A stretch of DNA of 64,000 bases, from assembly GCF_036884255.1 (NCBI RefSeq), contig NZ_CP145605.1, forward strand, positions 2,418,001-2,482,000. The letters run 5' to 3'. Below are positions 44,700-53,496 of this stretch, in pieces (position 1 is the stretch's first letter; each line of letters begins with the position of its first letter). The position numbers and the translations under genes were made by a program. The notes under the pieces were generated by a model. It did no database searches. It had not been told where the DNA came from and saw only the letters and a list, made by a program, of their open reading frames with translations. Source of the DNA: Paenibacillus tundrae. GTDB taxonomy: Bacteria; Bacillota; Bacilli; Paenibacillales; Paenibacillaceae.

Positions 44700-45152
44700 A
44701 TGAAATTTCGATATCATTTCCAGAAGGTTTGTGACCTGAAGAGCAATGAGAAAACACAAGCGGAGTGGATGTTATCCACAGCCATCGGTAAACTTCAGAC
44801 GGAAGAAGAGCACCTTTTACAACTTTTGAATGATAAAAATGAGCTGATCCAAGTGATCCAAACGGCAACGGAAAGCACGGCTTCTGTATCTTCTCTACAA
44901 GAAATGCAACGTTATGTTCATCACCTAGATGAATGTATTAGTAGAAAAAATACAGATGTTAAGCATGCTCAGGTCAATGTAGAACGGAATAAAACGTTTC
45001 TGAATGGCAAAATGGTTGACGAAAAAGTATGGCTTGAAGCGAGAGACAAGGCCAAGATCAAATTTCAGCAGGAGATGCTCCTCCGTGAACAGAACGATCT
45101 GGACGAGATGGCTACTGTACGCTTCGCTGCAAAAGCCGGACGGGCAATGTAA
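44700..45152 (+). CDS. fliJ: flagellar export protein FliJ
   Basis: 150-residue coiled-coil protein, the gamma-like subunit that rotates in or couples to FliI. MKFRYHFQKVCDLKSNEKTQAEWML is the typical start; nearly the whole protein is predicted helical with charged heptads. The ribosome binding site AAGGAGATGAATGAG is about 14 bases from ATG 44700, slightly long. Confidence 0.93.
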   Translation: MKFRYHFQKVCDLKSNEKTQAEWMLSTAIGKLQTEEEHLLQLLNDKNELIQVIQTATESTASVSSLQEMQRYVHHLDECISRKNTDVKHAQVNVERNKTFLNGKMVDEKVWLEARDKAKIKFQQEMLLREQNDLDEMATVRFAAKAGRAM

Positions 45153-45197
45153 TAGAAGTCTGGAAGCGAGGTTGCCCTCGTGAGGGAGGAATAAACG

Positions 45198-46136
45198 ATG
45201 GCTGTAAGAGACACAGAGGACATGGAAAAAGAGTCAAGCGGTGGTTGGGAGAAGTTTCTGATGATCTCCATTCCAATTGTATTCACCGTTGTACTGCTTG
45301 GGGTGCTGCTCACCCTATTTAATGTAGATATTCGCAATAACTTGCTTGATTTTGCTAATAAAATTCCAGTCGTTAAGGACTGGGTACCTGAGCCTGTGTC
45401 AGATCCAGAGAAAGAGAAGCTTGAGAAGAGCGAGAAGCAAGTGGAAAGTGCTGAAGCAACAATCGAAAAGCTTAAATCTCAAGTTGCTGCAAAGGAAACG
45501 GAGCTTCAAGCAGCTAAGGATGCTACGGCTACAGAAACACAGAAAGCTAGCAATTTGCAAAAGAAATTAGACGAAGCTGAGCAGGCTGCAGAAACGGCTG
45601 CACAAGCCACTCCTGAGTCAGAGTCTGATTATCAAAAACAAATCAAAGATTTGGCTAAAATGTACGCAGACATGAGTCCAAGTAAAGCAGCACCGATTCT
45701 GCAAAACATGACGAATGAAGAAATGGTGCTCCTGCTCAGCGCAATGCAATCTACACCTCGTACTAGAGTGCTTGAGAAGATGGATCCCAAAACGGCTGCA
45801 GATGTGACCATGATGATGAAGGATGCCAAACCATCTGGTGATTTGGCCATTGATGCGCTGCAATCTAGATTGAACAAAGAAGCAACAACAACGGCAGCGG
45901 CTACAACTACCTCGAAGAATCTAGACAAAAACCAACTGAGTCAAACATTTGCTAGTATGTCAGCTTCGAGTGGTGCGAAATTACTGCTCGAGACATACAA
46001 ACTCAGTCCGGATAAAACGTTAACCATTTTGAACTCAGTGGATGATGCCACTCGTTCACAGCTGCTTGAGAATATGTCCACCGAGAATTCAGTGGAAACG
46101 GCCAAAATTTTAAACAGACTGATGGGAAACAAGTAA
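45198..46136 (+). CDS. ylxF: MotE/YlxF-like membrane protein with MgtE N-terminal-like domains
   Basis: Position matches B. subtilis ylxF. The 312-residue product has one membrane helix (about 20-42, FLMISIPIVFTVVLLGVLLTLF), a long coiled coil (about 65-135) and two MgtE-N-like helical segments (YADMSPSKAAPILQNMTNEEMVLLLSAM and the related FASMSASSGAKLLLETYKLSP). MotE-type proteins act as stator chaperones in some bacteria; that role here is inference. The start ATG 45198 follows GAGGGAGGA. Confidence 0.85.
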   Translation: MAVRDTEDMEKESSGGWEKFLMISIPIVFTVVLLGVLLTLFNVDIRNNLLDFANKIPVVKDWVPEPVSDPEKEKLEKSEKQVESAEATIEKLKSQVAAKETELQAAKDATATETQKASNLQKKLDEAEQAAETAAQATPESESDYQKQIKDLAKMYADMSPSKAAPILQNMTNEEMVLLLSAMQSTPRTRVLEKMDPKTAADVTMMMKDAKPSGDLAIDALQSRLNKEATTTAAATTTSKNLDKNQLSQTFASMSASSGAKLLLETYKLSPDKTLTILNSVDDATRSQLLENMSTENSVETAKILNRLMGNK

Positions 46137-46191
46137 TCGGTGCATCATCTTTTTAACATGTGTTTGAACATTTGAAAGGAGGTGAGAACAT

Positions 46192-47589
46192 ATGTCGATC
46201 GTATATCAGATGACTACAGCATCCTCATCGAAAGCAACGGCAACGACTTCAACGACAGGAACCCAAGCAAAGGGAGCTACTGCAGCACCAGGGGGAGAAT
46301 TTATGCAAACCCTCGCAGCATCTTTGAATGGGGGAGCAACAGAAGGAAGTAATGTGGCAGGATCTGGGATGTTAAGTGTTAATCCACTAGGTATAGCTTT
46401 GGTATCTAGCGAAGAAGGAGAGCAAACCTCTTTAGCAGATATACTTCATTCTTTGTTCAGCGACTTGGAAGCTTTAGATGATGCAATTGAGCAAGATCCA
46501 TCACTTCTTGCGGAACTCCAGACCCTCATTCAGCAGATGTACGCACAGATCGCTGATGATACAGAGCAAGAGAGTGGAACTGCGGCGGATAGCGACGCGG
46601 CTCCAGAAGCATTGAAAGCCGTAACGGCTATCAACCTGACGGAACACCCGGCAGCAGCTCGTTTTGTGTTGCAGGATGCTCTTACACAAATGGCGACAAA
46701 CTTGGTTAATCCAGATGGCACCCTTAATAAAAACACGAGTGAGTTTAAGAATCTCCTTCAGAATCTACAGAATCATTTACAGAACTCAGGCGTGGATTTA
46801 AGTGGTAGTAAGGGATGGTCAGATTTGAAATCAATTGTGGATACGCTAGTTGCCATGAAGGAACAGAATGTACAAGTTACTCAAGCGAGTACAGGACAAG
46901 CGCTGAATAAGCAAGATGCAGTGATCTCTCAACTTCTTATTGCTTCTGTAGCAGGTAAGGGTAATCATGCGACAACGGAGACAGGAACGAATGCATCAGT
47001 ATCAGCGAGCCCAGATGTAGAATTAGATCATTCGACTGTAATCACAGCTGGTGAGTTATCTATGCGTACTTCGGGTACATCTGCAGCTAAACCTGCGGAG
47101 CCTGTTATGCAAGCATCACAGTTTGCTAAAGAAATGACGCAATTCGTTGTGAACAAGTTGGATATTGTTCAGAAGAATGGATTCTCTGAAGCGACGATTT
47201 CACTTCGTCCGGAGCATTTAGGTAAGTTGGATGTTCAGATCACGTTACAGAACGGACAATTGGTTGCTCGTTTTATGACGGAGCATACCATGGCGAAAGA
47301 TATGCTTGAACAGCAGATGATGCAACTGCGTAGTTCACTTCAAGCTCAAGGAATTCAAGTAGAACGACTTGAAGTAACACAGAACAGCTCACTGGGATCT
47401 CAAATGTATCAGGATGGTGGACGTCAGCCGGGAAGTAACTCCCAGCAGCAACGTCGTTCGCGTGAGCGTGAAGAGCCATCCGATGATGCTGTAACCGCAG
47501 CAGGGATCCAGGAAGAATTGCGTAACTGGCGCAGCGAGCAAGTAGAGGGTCAGGAGCTTAAACGGGATTCGTTTACAGCAGAAGCTTAA
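46192..47589 (+). CDS. fliK: flagellar hook-length control protein FliK
   Basis: Secreted ruler that switches export specificity from hook to filament. The 465-residue product has a Ser/Thr/Ala-rich N-terminal region and a C-terminal Flg_hook domain (about 310-405) with ATISLRPEHLGKLDVQITLQNGQLVARF, the diagnostic motif, then a polar tail. The start ATG 46192 follows AAAGGAGGTGAG. flgD follows after 18 bases. Confidence 0.94.
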   Translation: MSIVYQMTTASSSKATATTSTTGTQAKGATAAPGGEFMQTLAASLNGGATEGSNVAGSGMLSVNPLGIALVSSEEGEQTSLADILHSLFSDLEALDDAIEQDPSLLAELQTLIQQMYAQIADDTEQESGTAADSDAAPEALKAVTAINLTEHPAAARFVLQDALTQMATNLVNPDGTLNKNTSEFKNLLQNLQNHLQNSGVDLSGSKGWSDLKSIVDTLVAMKEQNVQVTQASTGQALNKQDAVISQLLIASVAGKGNHATTETGTNASVSASPDVELDHSTVITAGELSMRTSGTSAAKPAEPVMQASQFAKEMTQFVVNKLDIVQKNGFSEATISLRPEHLGKLDVQITLQNGQLVARFMTEHTMAKDMLEQQMMQLRSSLQAQGIQVERLEVTQNSSLGSQMYQDGGRQPGSNSQQQRRSREREEPSDDAVTAAGIQEELRNWRSEQVEGQELKRDSFTAEA

Positions 47590-47607
47590 TAGAAATGAGG
47601 TGAATAT

Positions 47608-48183
47608 ATGGCTAATGAAATCGTTTCAACCAACAATACCTGGCCTAACTACTCGGCAGCGAATAAAGCAACGACAAGTGCTGCAACAAAGGAGTTAGGG
47701 AAGGATCAGTTTCTCAAAATTTTGATTACTCAGCTTCAGAACCAAGATCCGATGCAGCCAATGGAGGATAAAGAGTTTATCGCTCAGATGGCGCAGTTCA
47801 GTTCGGTTGAACAATTGGTTAACATTTCATCACAACTCAAGACTTTGAACCAATCCCTAGGTGCTGTATCTGGCATGATTGGTCGAGAGATCAGTTGGCT
47901 TTCTTCTAATAAAGCAGATAACGGAACGCTTCGTCAGGGCATTGTAGATTCAATCGTTGTTCGAGATGGTGTACAGTACGCTAAAGTGGGCAATGACGAA
48001 ATCAAACTAGATGAGATTATTCAGGTAACCAATCCGAAGGAACCAGAATCAAGTGATCTGAACCAGCCGGAGCAAAGTGAACCTCAGGTTCAAAACACTA
48101 CGGATATCGTGTCAGACACAAACGAAAGCCCAGTTAATCCAGAAGTAACCGAGCGGGCGGATGACAGTGAGAACTTGTTATGA
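47608..48183 (+). CDS. flgD: flagellar hook capping protein FlgD
   Basis: Scaffold cap required for hook polymerisation, 191 residues. LGKDQFLKILITQLQNQDPMQPMEDKEFIAQMAQFSSVEQL is the FlgD signature. The C-terminal part is a short beta-rich stretch and then an acidic tail (about 140-191), without the usual fibronectin-type domain. The start ATG 47608 follows GAGGTGA. Its stop overlaps the next start as ATGA. Confidence 0.95.
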   Translation: MANEIVSTNNTWPNYSAANKATTSAATKELGKDQFLKILITQLQNQDPMQPMEDKEFIAQMAQFSSVEQLVNISSQLKTLNQSLGAVSGMIGREISWLSSNKADNGTLRQGIVDSIVVRDGVQYAKVGNDEIKLDEIIQVTNPKEPESSDLNQPEQSEPQVQNTTDIVSDTNESPVNPEVTERADDSENLL

Positions 48184-48563
48184 GTGATCGAATAACGGTT
48201 GGGCAGTTATACACAGGGATAAATACACCGAATTTGCTGAGTCGATCCAAGCAGGGGGATTTATCCACAATGCCAGAGCGTCCCTTTGCCCAGGTGTTGG
48301 AAGATAATCTTCTGAAATTAAGTAATCACGCTGCTAAGAGATTGGAACAACGCGGCATCGAGCTGAAAAGTGAGCAAATGCAACAAATTGGTACTGCTCT
48401 AGACAAGGCTGCTGCAAAGGGAGCCAAAGAGTCTCTGATTTTGATGCAGGATCTAGCTTTTATCGTTAATGTCAAAAATCGCACCGTCGTAACTGCCATG
48501 GATAGTGAAAGTATGAAGAACAACGTATTCACTCAAATTGATAGTGCTGTCATTATATCTTAA
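48180..48563 (+). CDS. TIGR02530-type flagellar operon protein
   Basis: 127-residue protein of the small family found between flgD and flgE in Firmicute flagellar operons. HAAKRLEQRGIELKSEQMQQIGTALDKAAAKGAKESLIL and LAFIVNVKNRTVVTAMD are the family-like stretches. Function is not established in my knowledge. It overlaps flgD by four bases, and a small hairpin lies after it. Confidence 0.85.
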   Translation: MSDRITVGQLYTGINTPNLLSRSKQGDLSTMPERPFAQVLEDNLLKLSNHAAKRLEQRGIELKSEQMQQIGTALDKAAAKGAKESLILMQDLAFIVNVKNRTVVTAMDSESMKNNVFTQIDSAVIIS

Positions 48564-48588
48564 CCGGCTGGCCCTTCTCGGGAGCCGG
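48564..48588 (+). promoter_or_regulatory. intra-operon hairpin before flgE
   Basis: CCGGCT (48564-48569) and AGCCGG (48583-48588), with an inner CCC/GGG pair. No T run. It sits about 60 bases before the hook gene. Confidence 0.4.
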
Positions 48589-48645
48589 AATGCCGCTGAC
48601 CGATTGATGCGGTAAACCAATTTATGGCTGGGAGGCTTTTTTAAA

Positions 48646-49464
48646 ATGTTGAAATCAATGTACTCAGGCGTTTCCGGGATGCGGGGTTTTCAAACAAAGC
48701 TAGATGTTATCGGTAATAATATTGCGAACGTTAATACGGTTGGTTTTAAAGGTAGCCGCGTTATGTTCAAAGATATTATGAGCCAAACGACATCTGGGGT
48801 AACTGCACCGAATGATACTGCAAATGGTGGTGTTAATGCGAAGCAAATTGGTTTGGGTGTATCTGTAGGATCTATTGATACTTTGCATTTGGCAGGAAGT
48901 CCTATGACAACAAATAACCCTACTGATTTACGCATTAATGGAGATGGATTCTTTCTAGTTTCCATGGGTGATGGGCAGGAAGTTCCGTTTCTGACTCGTG
49001 CAGGAGATTTCCATGTAGATGCTGCTCGAAATCTAGTTACGTCTGATGGGCTTTTTGTATTAGACAGTGAAGGTGAAATTATCACAATTGGTGATGACGT
49101 CGTTTCATTTACAATCGGACAGAACGGCATGATTAACCAGACAATGGCTGACGGAACTATCGAAGGCGACACTCAAATTGGGATAGGAAAAGTAGTTAAC
49201 CCTGAAGGTTTGGAGAAAATCGGTGGAAACCTTTACCGAATGACAGCTAACGCTAGTCCTGAAGGTGCACTTGAAACTTTAACAGCCAACAGTGCTGAAG
49301 ATGGAACTGGTGCGATTATCGCAGGTCAGCTTGAAATGTCTAACGTGGACTTGACAGGTGAATTTACAGAGATGATTGTAGCTCAACGTGGATTCCAGGC
49401 CAACTCAAGAATCATTACCACATCGGATGAAGTGCTTCAAGAAGTTGTTAACCTGAAACGTTAA
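48646..49464 (+). CDS. flgE: flagellar hook protein FlgE (FlgG-like length)
   Basis: Hook-rod family protein of 272 residues, at the place where B. subtilis encodes its short hook protein FlgE. It begins MLKSMYSGVSGMRGFQTKLDVIGNNIANVNTVGFKGSR and ends EFTEMIVAQRGFQANSRIITTSDEVLQEVVNLKR, the rod/hook terminal helices. The length also suits FlgG, but context and the B. subtilis precedent favour the hook. The start ATG 48646 follows GGGAGGC. Confidence 0.9.
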   Translation: MLKSMYSGVSGMRGFQTKLDVIGNNIANVNTVGFKGSRVMFKDIMSQTTSGVTAPNDTANGGVNAKQIGLGVSVGSIDTLHLAGSPMTTNNPTDLRINGDGFFLVSMGDGQEVPFLTRAGDFHVDAARNLVTSDGLFVLDSEGEIITIGDDVVSFTIGQNGMINQTMADGTIEGDTQIGIGKVVNPEGLEKIGGNLYRMTANASPEGALETLTANSAEDGTGAIIAGQLEMSNVDLTGEFTEMIVAQRGFQANSRIITTSDEVLQEVVNLKR

Positions 49465-49490
49465 TGACGGTTTAGCAGTTTTTTAATTGT

Positions 49491-49512
49491 GTGGGGGAGT
49501 GGGTTCCCCCAC
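49491..49512 (+). promoter_or_regulatory. GC-rich intra-operon hairpin after flgE
   Basis: GTGGGGGA (49491-49498) and TCCCCCAC (49505-49512) are perfect, with a six-base loop. No T run follows; it could stabilise the hook mRNA 3' end or mark a processing site. Confidence 0.5.
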
Positions 49513-49532
49513 GCCGAATAAGGGGGCTTAGC

Positions 49533-49754
49533 ATGATTTCGGTGACGCGGTTAAATGGTTCTCCCATGTGGTTGAATGCGCTGATGGTGGAGATCGTTGA
49601 AGAGACGCCAGATACGTATATAACTCTTGTCACAGGAAAGAGACTCATTGTGCTGGAAAAGGCGGATGAAGTCATTTCCAAAATTAAAGAATACAACCGT
49701 GAAATTGGGGTTCAGGCGGCCACCATCAAAGTGCAACAAACGGAGGAATCCTGA
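49533..49754 (+). CDS. swrD: FlbD/SwrD family flagellar protein
   Basis: 73-residue protein of the FlbD family (SwrD in B. subtilis, which raises flagellar power during swarming). It begins MISVTRLNGSPMWLNALMVEIVEETPDTYITLVTGKR. ATG 49533 is preferred over an in-frame start at 49491 because AGGGGGC precedes it and the family starts MI-V-RLNG. It overlaps fliL by three bases. Confidence 0.92.
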   Translation: MISVTRLNGSPMWLNALMVEIVEETPDTYITLVTGKRLIVLEKADEVISKIKEYNREIGVQAATIKVQQTEES

Positions 49755-50215
49755 TGAAAAAGATGATGCCCTGGATTGCAATGAGCCTGCTTGCTATAAC
49801 ACTCATTGCGGTGGTTGTGTTTGTATTTATGCAAACTCAGAACGGGAACAACGCTGATGCACATAAGTCTGCTGCTGTAGTAGAAAAGAAGAAGACTGCA
49901 GATGAGATTGTCGAAGTAACATCAGAAATTACAGACATAAAAACGAATCTAGCAGATACAAATCACATTTTACAAGCGAAGTTATCCTTTGAGCTAGCAG
50001 ATGCTAAATCAAAAGAAGAATTTGAGAAGATCAAAGAAATTACGGTAAAACCGATTATTATTCAGACCCTAGCAGATACACAACCAGAAGAATTAAAAAC
50101 AGCTAAAGGCCGTTCTGATTTTAACACCAAGCTTACAGAATTAATCAATAATGCCTTACCAGAACCGAAACTGAGCAGTACTAGCTTCACTGATTTCTTA
50201 ATGGTACCTATGTAA
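49754..50215 (+). CDS. fliL: flagellar basal body-associated protein FliL
   Basis: 153-residue membrane protein associated with the stator. A single membrane helix (about 7-28, WIAMSLLAITLIAVVVFVFM) is followed by a periplasm-side-type domain with the FliL pattern (HILQAKLSFELADAKSKEEFEKIKEITVKPIIIQTL). The start ATG 49754 overlaps the swrD stop. fliM follows after 41 bases. Confidence 0.92.
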   Translation: MKKMMPWIAMSLLAITLIAVVVFVFMQTQNGNNADAHKSAAVVEKKKTADEIVEVTSEITDIKTNLADTNHILQAKLSFELADAKSKEEFEKIKEITVKPIIIQTLADTQPEELKTAKGRSDFNTKLTELINNALPEPKLSSTSFTDFLMVPM

Positions 50216-50256
50216 TATGAACAGAACACGCTGTAAACCTGTAAGGGGGTGAGAAC

Positions 50257-51255
50257 ATGGTGGATGTATTATCACAAAATGAGATTGATGCCCTATTAGC
50301 AGCACTTTCCTCAGGTGAGATGGATGCTGAGGAATTGAAAAAGGAAGAAACTCAGAAGAAAATTAGATCTTACGATTTTAAGCGGGCAGTGCGCTTTTCA
50401 AAGGATCATATTCGAAGTTTGACCCGGATTCACGAAAACTTTGCACGCTTTCTCACCACTTATTTTTCAGCCCAACTGCGGACGTTCGTTCAGATCAATG
50501 TCGTTCAGGTTGAACAATTGCCTTATGATGAATTTATCCGTTCGATACCAAAAATGACCATATTAAATATCTTTGAGGCCGAGCCTTTGCAAGGTCGCAT
50601 GGTTATGGAGGTACATCCAAACGTTGGTTATGCAATGCTGGATCGACTGCTTGGTGGAACGGGCAGTGCACCGGCCAAAATAGCTTCAATGACTGAAATT
50701 GAGACAACCATTATGGAGCGGATCTTTAGCCGGGCATTTGAAAGCTTGCAGGAAGCATGGAAAACGGTGCTGGATATTTCACCAAGGTTGGAAGCGTTGG
50801 AGACTAACCCGCAATTCATGCAAATTGTATCACCCAATGAAACGATTGCACTGATCTCACTGAGCACTAAAATCGGTGACACAACAGGCATGATCAATTT
50901 GTGTATCCCGCATGTCGTTCTTGAACCCATTATGTCACGATTGTCTACGCATCAATGGTTTGTTTCCGAGAAAAAGACCAGAGCTCCGGAAGAGTACGAA
51001 GCCCTCAGGGAACGTGTCAATAAGGCTAAATTGCCAGTGGTCGCCGAACTCGGAGAGTCCAGAATTTCCATTTCAGAGTTTTTGGGTTTATCGGTTGGGG
51101 ACGTCATTACGTTAAACAAACCGGTTGAGGAAGGCTTATCCATTAAAGTTGGCGACAGGCTGAAGTATATGGGCAGTCCGGGAACGATTAAAGACCGTGT
51201 GGCTATACAAATAGACGAGATTGTCACCGAAGGAGTTGAAGAATTTGACGAGTAA
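50257..51255 (+). CDS. fliM: flagellar motor switch protein FliM
   Basis: C-ring protein that receives CheY-P. The 332-residue product has the N-terminal CheY-binding motif VLSQNEIDALLAAL, a middle CheC-like domain and a C-terminal FliN-like SpoA domain. The start ATG 50257 follows AAGGGGGTGAG. Its last codons overlap the fliY start. Confidence 0.97.
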   Translation: MVDVLSQNEIDALLAALSSGEMDAEELKKEETQKKIRSYDFKRAVRFSKDHIRSLTRIHENFARFLTTYFSAQLRTFVQINVVQVEQLPYDEFIRSIPKMTILNIFEAEPLQGRMVMEVHPNVGYAMLDRLLGGTGSAPAKIASMTEIETTIMERIFSRAFESLQEAWKTVLDISPRLEALETNPQFMQIVSPNETIALISLSTKIGDTTGMINLCIPHVVLEPIMSRLSTHQWFVSEKKTRAPEEYEALRERVNKAKLPVVAELGESRISISEFLGLSVGDVITLNKPVEEGLSIKVGDRLKYMGSPGTIKDRVAIQIDEIVTEGVEEFDE

Positions 51256-52564
51256 GGATTATTTATCCCAGGATGAGATCGATGCTTTGCTCAGGCAATC
51301 TGAATCGATCAGCAGCTCTGAGCCAGCAGAGAAGACGGTTGACGATTTTTTGACCGAGCTGGAGCAAGATGCTCTGGGCGAAATTGGGAATATCACTTTT
51401 GGTAGTGCAGCTACAGCTTTGTCCACCTTGTTGGGACTCAAAGTGGATATCACGACACCTAAAGTATCGGTTATTAGCCGATCACGGTTTGAAGAAGCAT
51501 TTCCTAAGCCTCATGTTGCCGTCCATGTCAATTATGTCGATGGATTCGAAGGAATTAACTCGCTCGTTATCAAAAAACGCGATGCTCAAGTTATTGCTGA
51601 CTTGATGCTTGGGGGCGAGGGCAATCCAGCAGATGAGGAATTGAATGAAATTCATATCAGCGCTGTGCAGGAAGCTATGAATCAGATGATGGGTTCTTCT
51701 GCTACATCCATGTCTACGATATTTAATCGTTTCGTGAATATTTCTCCTCCAGGGATTGATATTCTCAACATGGAAAGTGGTGAGGGTGTAAGCAACCTTC
51801 CAGAAGATGAGACTCTCATTCAAGTATCCTTCCGGTTGTTGATTGGTGATCTGATTGATTCCAATCTGATGCAATTGCTTCCTGTTCATTTCGCGAAGCA
51901 CATGGTTGAATTGTTGATTGGCGGTGCACAAGAGTCTACAGCGAATACACCTGCTCCAGCAGCACCAGAGCCTGTACAGACGCCAGAGCCTCAGGCACCG
52001 ACACCGGCGGCAGCTCCACCACAACCACCGGTACAGCAGCAGATGCCACCACAGGCGGCACCGCAGCCACCAGCGCAGGATTACAACAGTTATGGACAAG
52101 CACCAATGGGGATGCCGCAAGGAATGCCTCAGGGAATGCCGCCACAGCAACCGTATGGAATGCCACCACAGCAACCATATGCTATGCCGCCACAGCCGCA
52201 TTATGGTGAACCACAGCACTACGGCGGTGTACCGAATAGGAATGTAAATGTGCAGCCAGTACAGTTTGCTAATTTGCAAAATGGTGCATACAGTCAGGTT
52301 GATGAAAACAATTTGAATTTATTGATGGACATTCCCCTTAAAGTCACCGTAGAATTAGGAAGGACCCAAAAGCAAATTAAGGATATATTGGAACTATCAC
52401 AAGGTTCAATTGTCGAGCTTGACAAACTAGCCGGCGAACCTGTCGATATTTTGGTTAATAACAAGCTGATCGCCAAGGGAGAAGTTGTCGTTATCGACGA
52501 AAACTTTGGTGTTCGTGTTATAGATATCGTAAGCCAATGGGACCGAATTCAGAAATTACAATAA
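51245..52564 (+). CDS. fliY: flagellar motor switch phosphatase FliY
   Basis: Switch protein that also dephosphorylates CheY-P. The 439-residue product has a CheY-binding peptide (YLSQDEIDALLRQSE), a CheC-type phosphatase core with two ExxN motifs (GEIGNITFG and QEAMNQMMG), a Pro/Gln/Met-rich linker (about 235-340, with repeats like GMPQ and QQPYGMPP) and a C-terminal FliN domain (about 355-438). TTG 51245 lies inside the fliM end, nine bases after AAGGAG. cheY follows after 28 bases. Confidence 0.95.
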   Translation: MTSKDYLSQDEIDALLRQSESISSSEPAEKTVDDFLTELEQDALGEIGNITFGSAATALSTLLGLKVDITTPKVSVISRSRFEEAFPKPHVAVHVNYVDGFEGINSLVIKKRDAQVIADLMLGGEGNPADEELNEIHISAVQEAMNQMMGSSATSMSTIFNRFVNISPPGIDILNMESGEGVSNLPEDETLIQVSFRLLIGDLIDSNLMQLLPVHFAKHMVELLIGGAQESTANTPAPAAPEPVQTPEPQAPTPAAAPPQPPVQQQMPPQAAPQPPAQDYNSYGQAPMGMPQGMPQGMPPQQPYGMPPQQPYAMPPQPHYGEPQHYGGVPNRNVNVQPVQFANLQNGAYSQVDENNLNLLMDIPLKVTVELGRTQKQIKDILELSQGSIVELDKLAGEPVDILVNNKLIAKGEVVVIDENFGVRVIDIVSQWDRIQKLQ

Positions 52565-52592
52565 GCACAATTTAGGGAGGACTTGAATCAAG

Positions 52593-52958
52593 ATGGCAAA
52601 CCGAATTTTAGTCGTGGACGACGCTGCATTTATGAGAATGATGATCCGGGACATTTTGTCCAAAAACGGATATGAGGTCGTTGGCGAGGCTCAGGATGGA
52701 GCACAAGCAATTGAGAAATTTAAGGAACTTCGTCCTGATCTGATCACGATGGATATCACCATGCCTGAGATGGATGGAATCGCAGCTCTGAAAGAAATCA
52801 AAAAAATTGATGGCAATGCCAAAGTGATTATGTGCTCTGCAATGGGCCAACAAGCGATGGTAATCGATGCAATTCAAGCGGGAGCCAAAGATTTCATCGT
52901 TAAGCCATTCCAGTCCGACCGCGTTATTGAAGCGATCAGCAAAACACTGGGCGTGTAA
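52593..52958 (+). CDS. cheY: chemotaxis response regulator CheY
   Basis: Single receiver domain of 121 residues that signals to the switch. Asp9 and Asp10, the phosphorylation site Asp54 (LITMDITMPEMDG), the Ser/Thr position in VIMCSAMGQ and the Lys in IVKPFQ are all present. The start ATG 52593 follows AGGGAGGAC. Context beside fliY, its phosphatase, supports the call. Confidence 0.97.
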   Translation: MANRILVVDDAAFMRMMIRDILSKNGYEVVGEAQDGAQAIEKFKELRPDLITMDITMPEMDGIAALKEIKKIDGNAKVIMCSAMGQQAMVIDAIQAGAKDFIVKPFQSDRVIEAISKTLGV

Positions 52959-52963
52959 GAGAT

Positions 52964-53488
52964 ATGATGATGGCTCAGGATGGAAGTCCATATGCGGGTA
53001 CCAATTATTATTTGCAGCTTGTTTGGGTGATTGTTGTCCTGGCCGTCATCCTAGCCCTTATCGTCTACTTGATTCGTTTTCTCAATAAACGGAATCAGCA
53101 GTGGTTTCGTAACGGCACAGTCCGGATTTTAGGCGGAGTTGGGCTCGGGCCTAATAAATCACTACAGATTATTGAAATTGGCGGTAACGTTTATCTACTT
53201 GGTGTAGGTGAGGATATTCAACTTGTAGATAAAATTTCTGATCTGGATGAGGCACAGCGGATCATTGATTCGTTTGAACGAGAAGCTTCTGCATCAAATG
53301 GAAGCCTCTCGCCTCTCATCAACAAGCTAGCTGCTCGTTTCCGCAAAGAAGAACCACCACGGGAAATAGAGCTAGAAGATACAACCTCTTTTCACGAATT
53401 GTTTGAATCCAAACTTCGGCAGATGCCTAACCGAAAAGAGAAGATGGAGAAGCTGCTTAAAGAAGAAGACAATACTACAGATCGGTAG
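52964..53488 (+). CDS. fliO: flagellar biosynthesis protein FliO (FliZ-like)
   Basis: Predicted single-span protein that helps assemble the FliP gate ring. The 174-residue product has a membrane helix (about 17-40, LQLVWVIVVLAVILALIVYLI) and the cytoplasmic FliO-like segment FRNGTVRILGGVGLGPNKSLQIIEIGGNVYLLGVGEDIQLV. The start lies among three consecutive ATGs (52964, 52967, 52970) without a strong ribosome binding site, so coupling to cheY is likely. Confidence 0.9.
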   Translation: MMMAQDGSPYAGTNYYLQLVWVIVVLAVILALIVYLIRFLNKRNQQWFRNGTVRILGGVGLGPNKSLQIIEIGGNVYLLGVGEDIQLVDKISDLDEAQRIIDSFEREASASNGSLSPLINKLAARFRKEEPPREIELEDTTSFHELFESKLRQMPNRKEKMEKLLKEEDNTTDR

Positions 53489-53496
53489 AGGGATTC

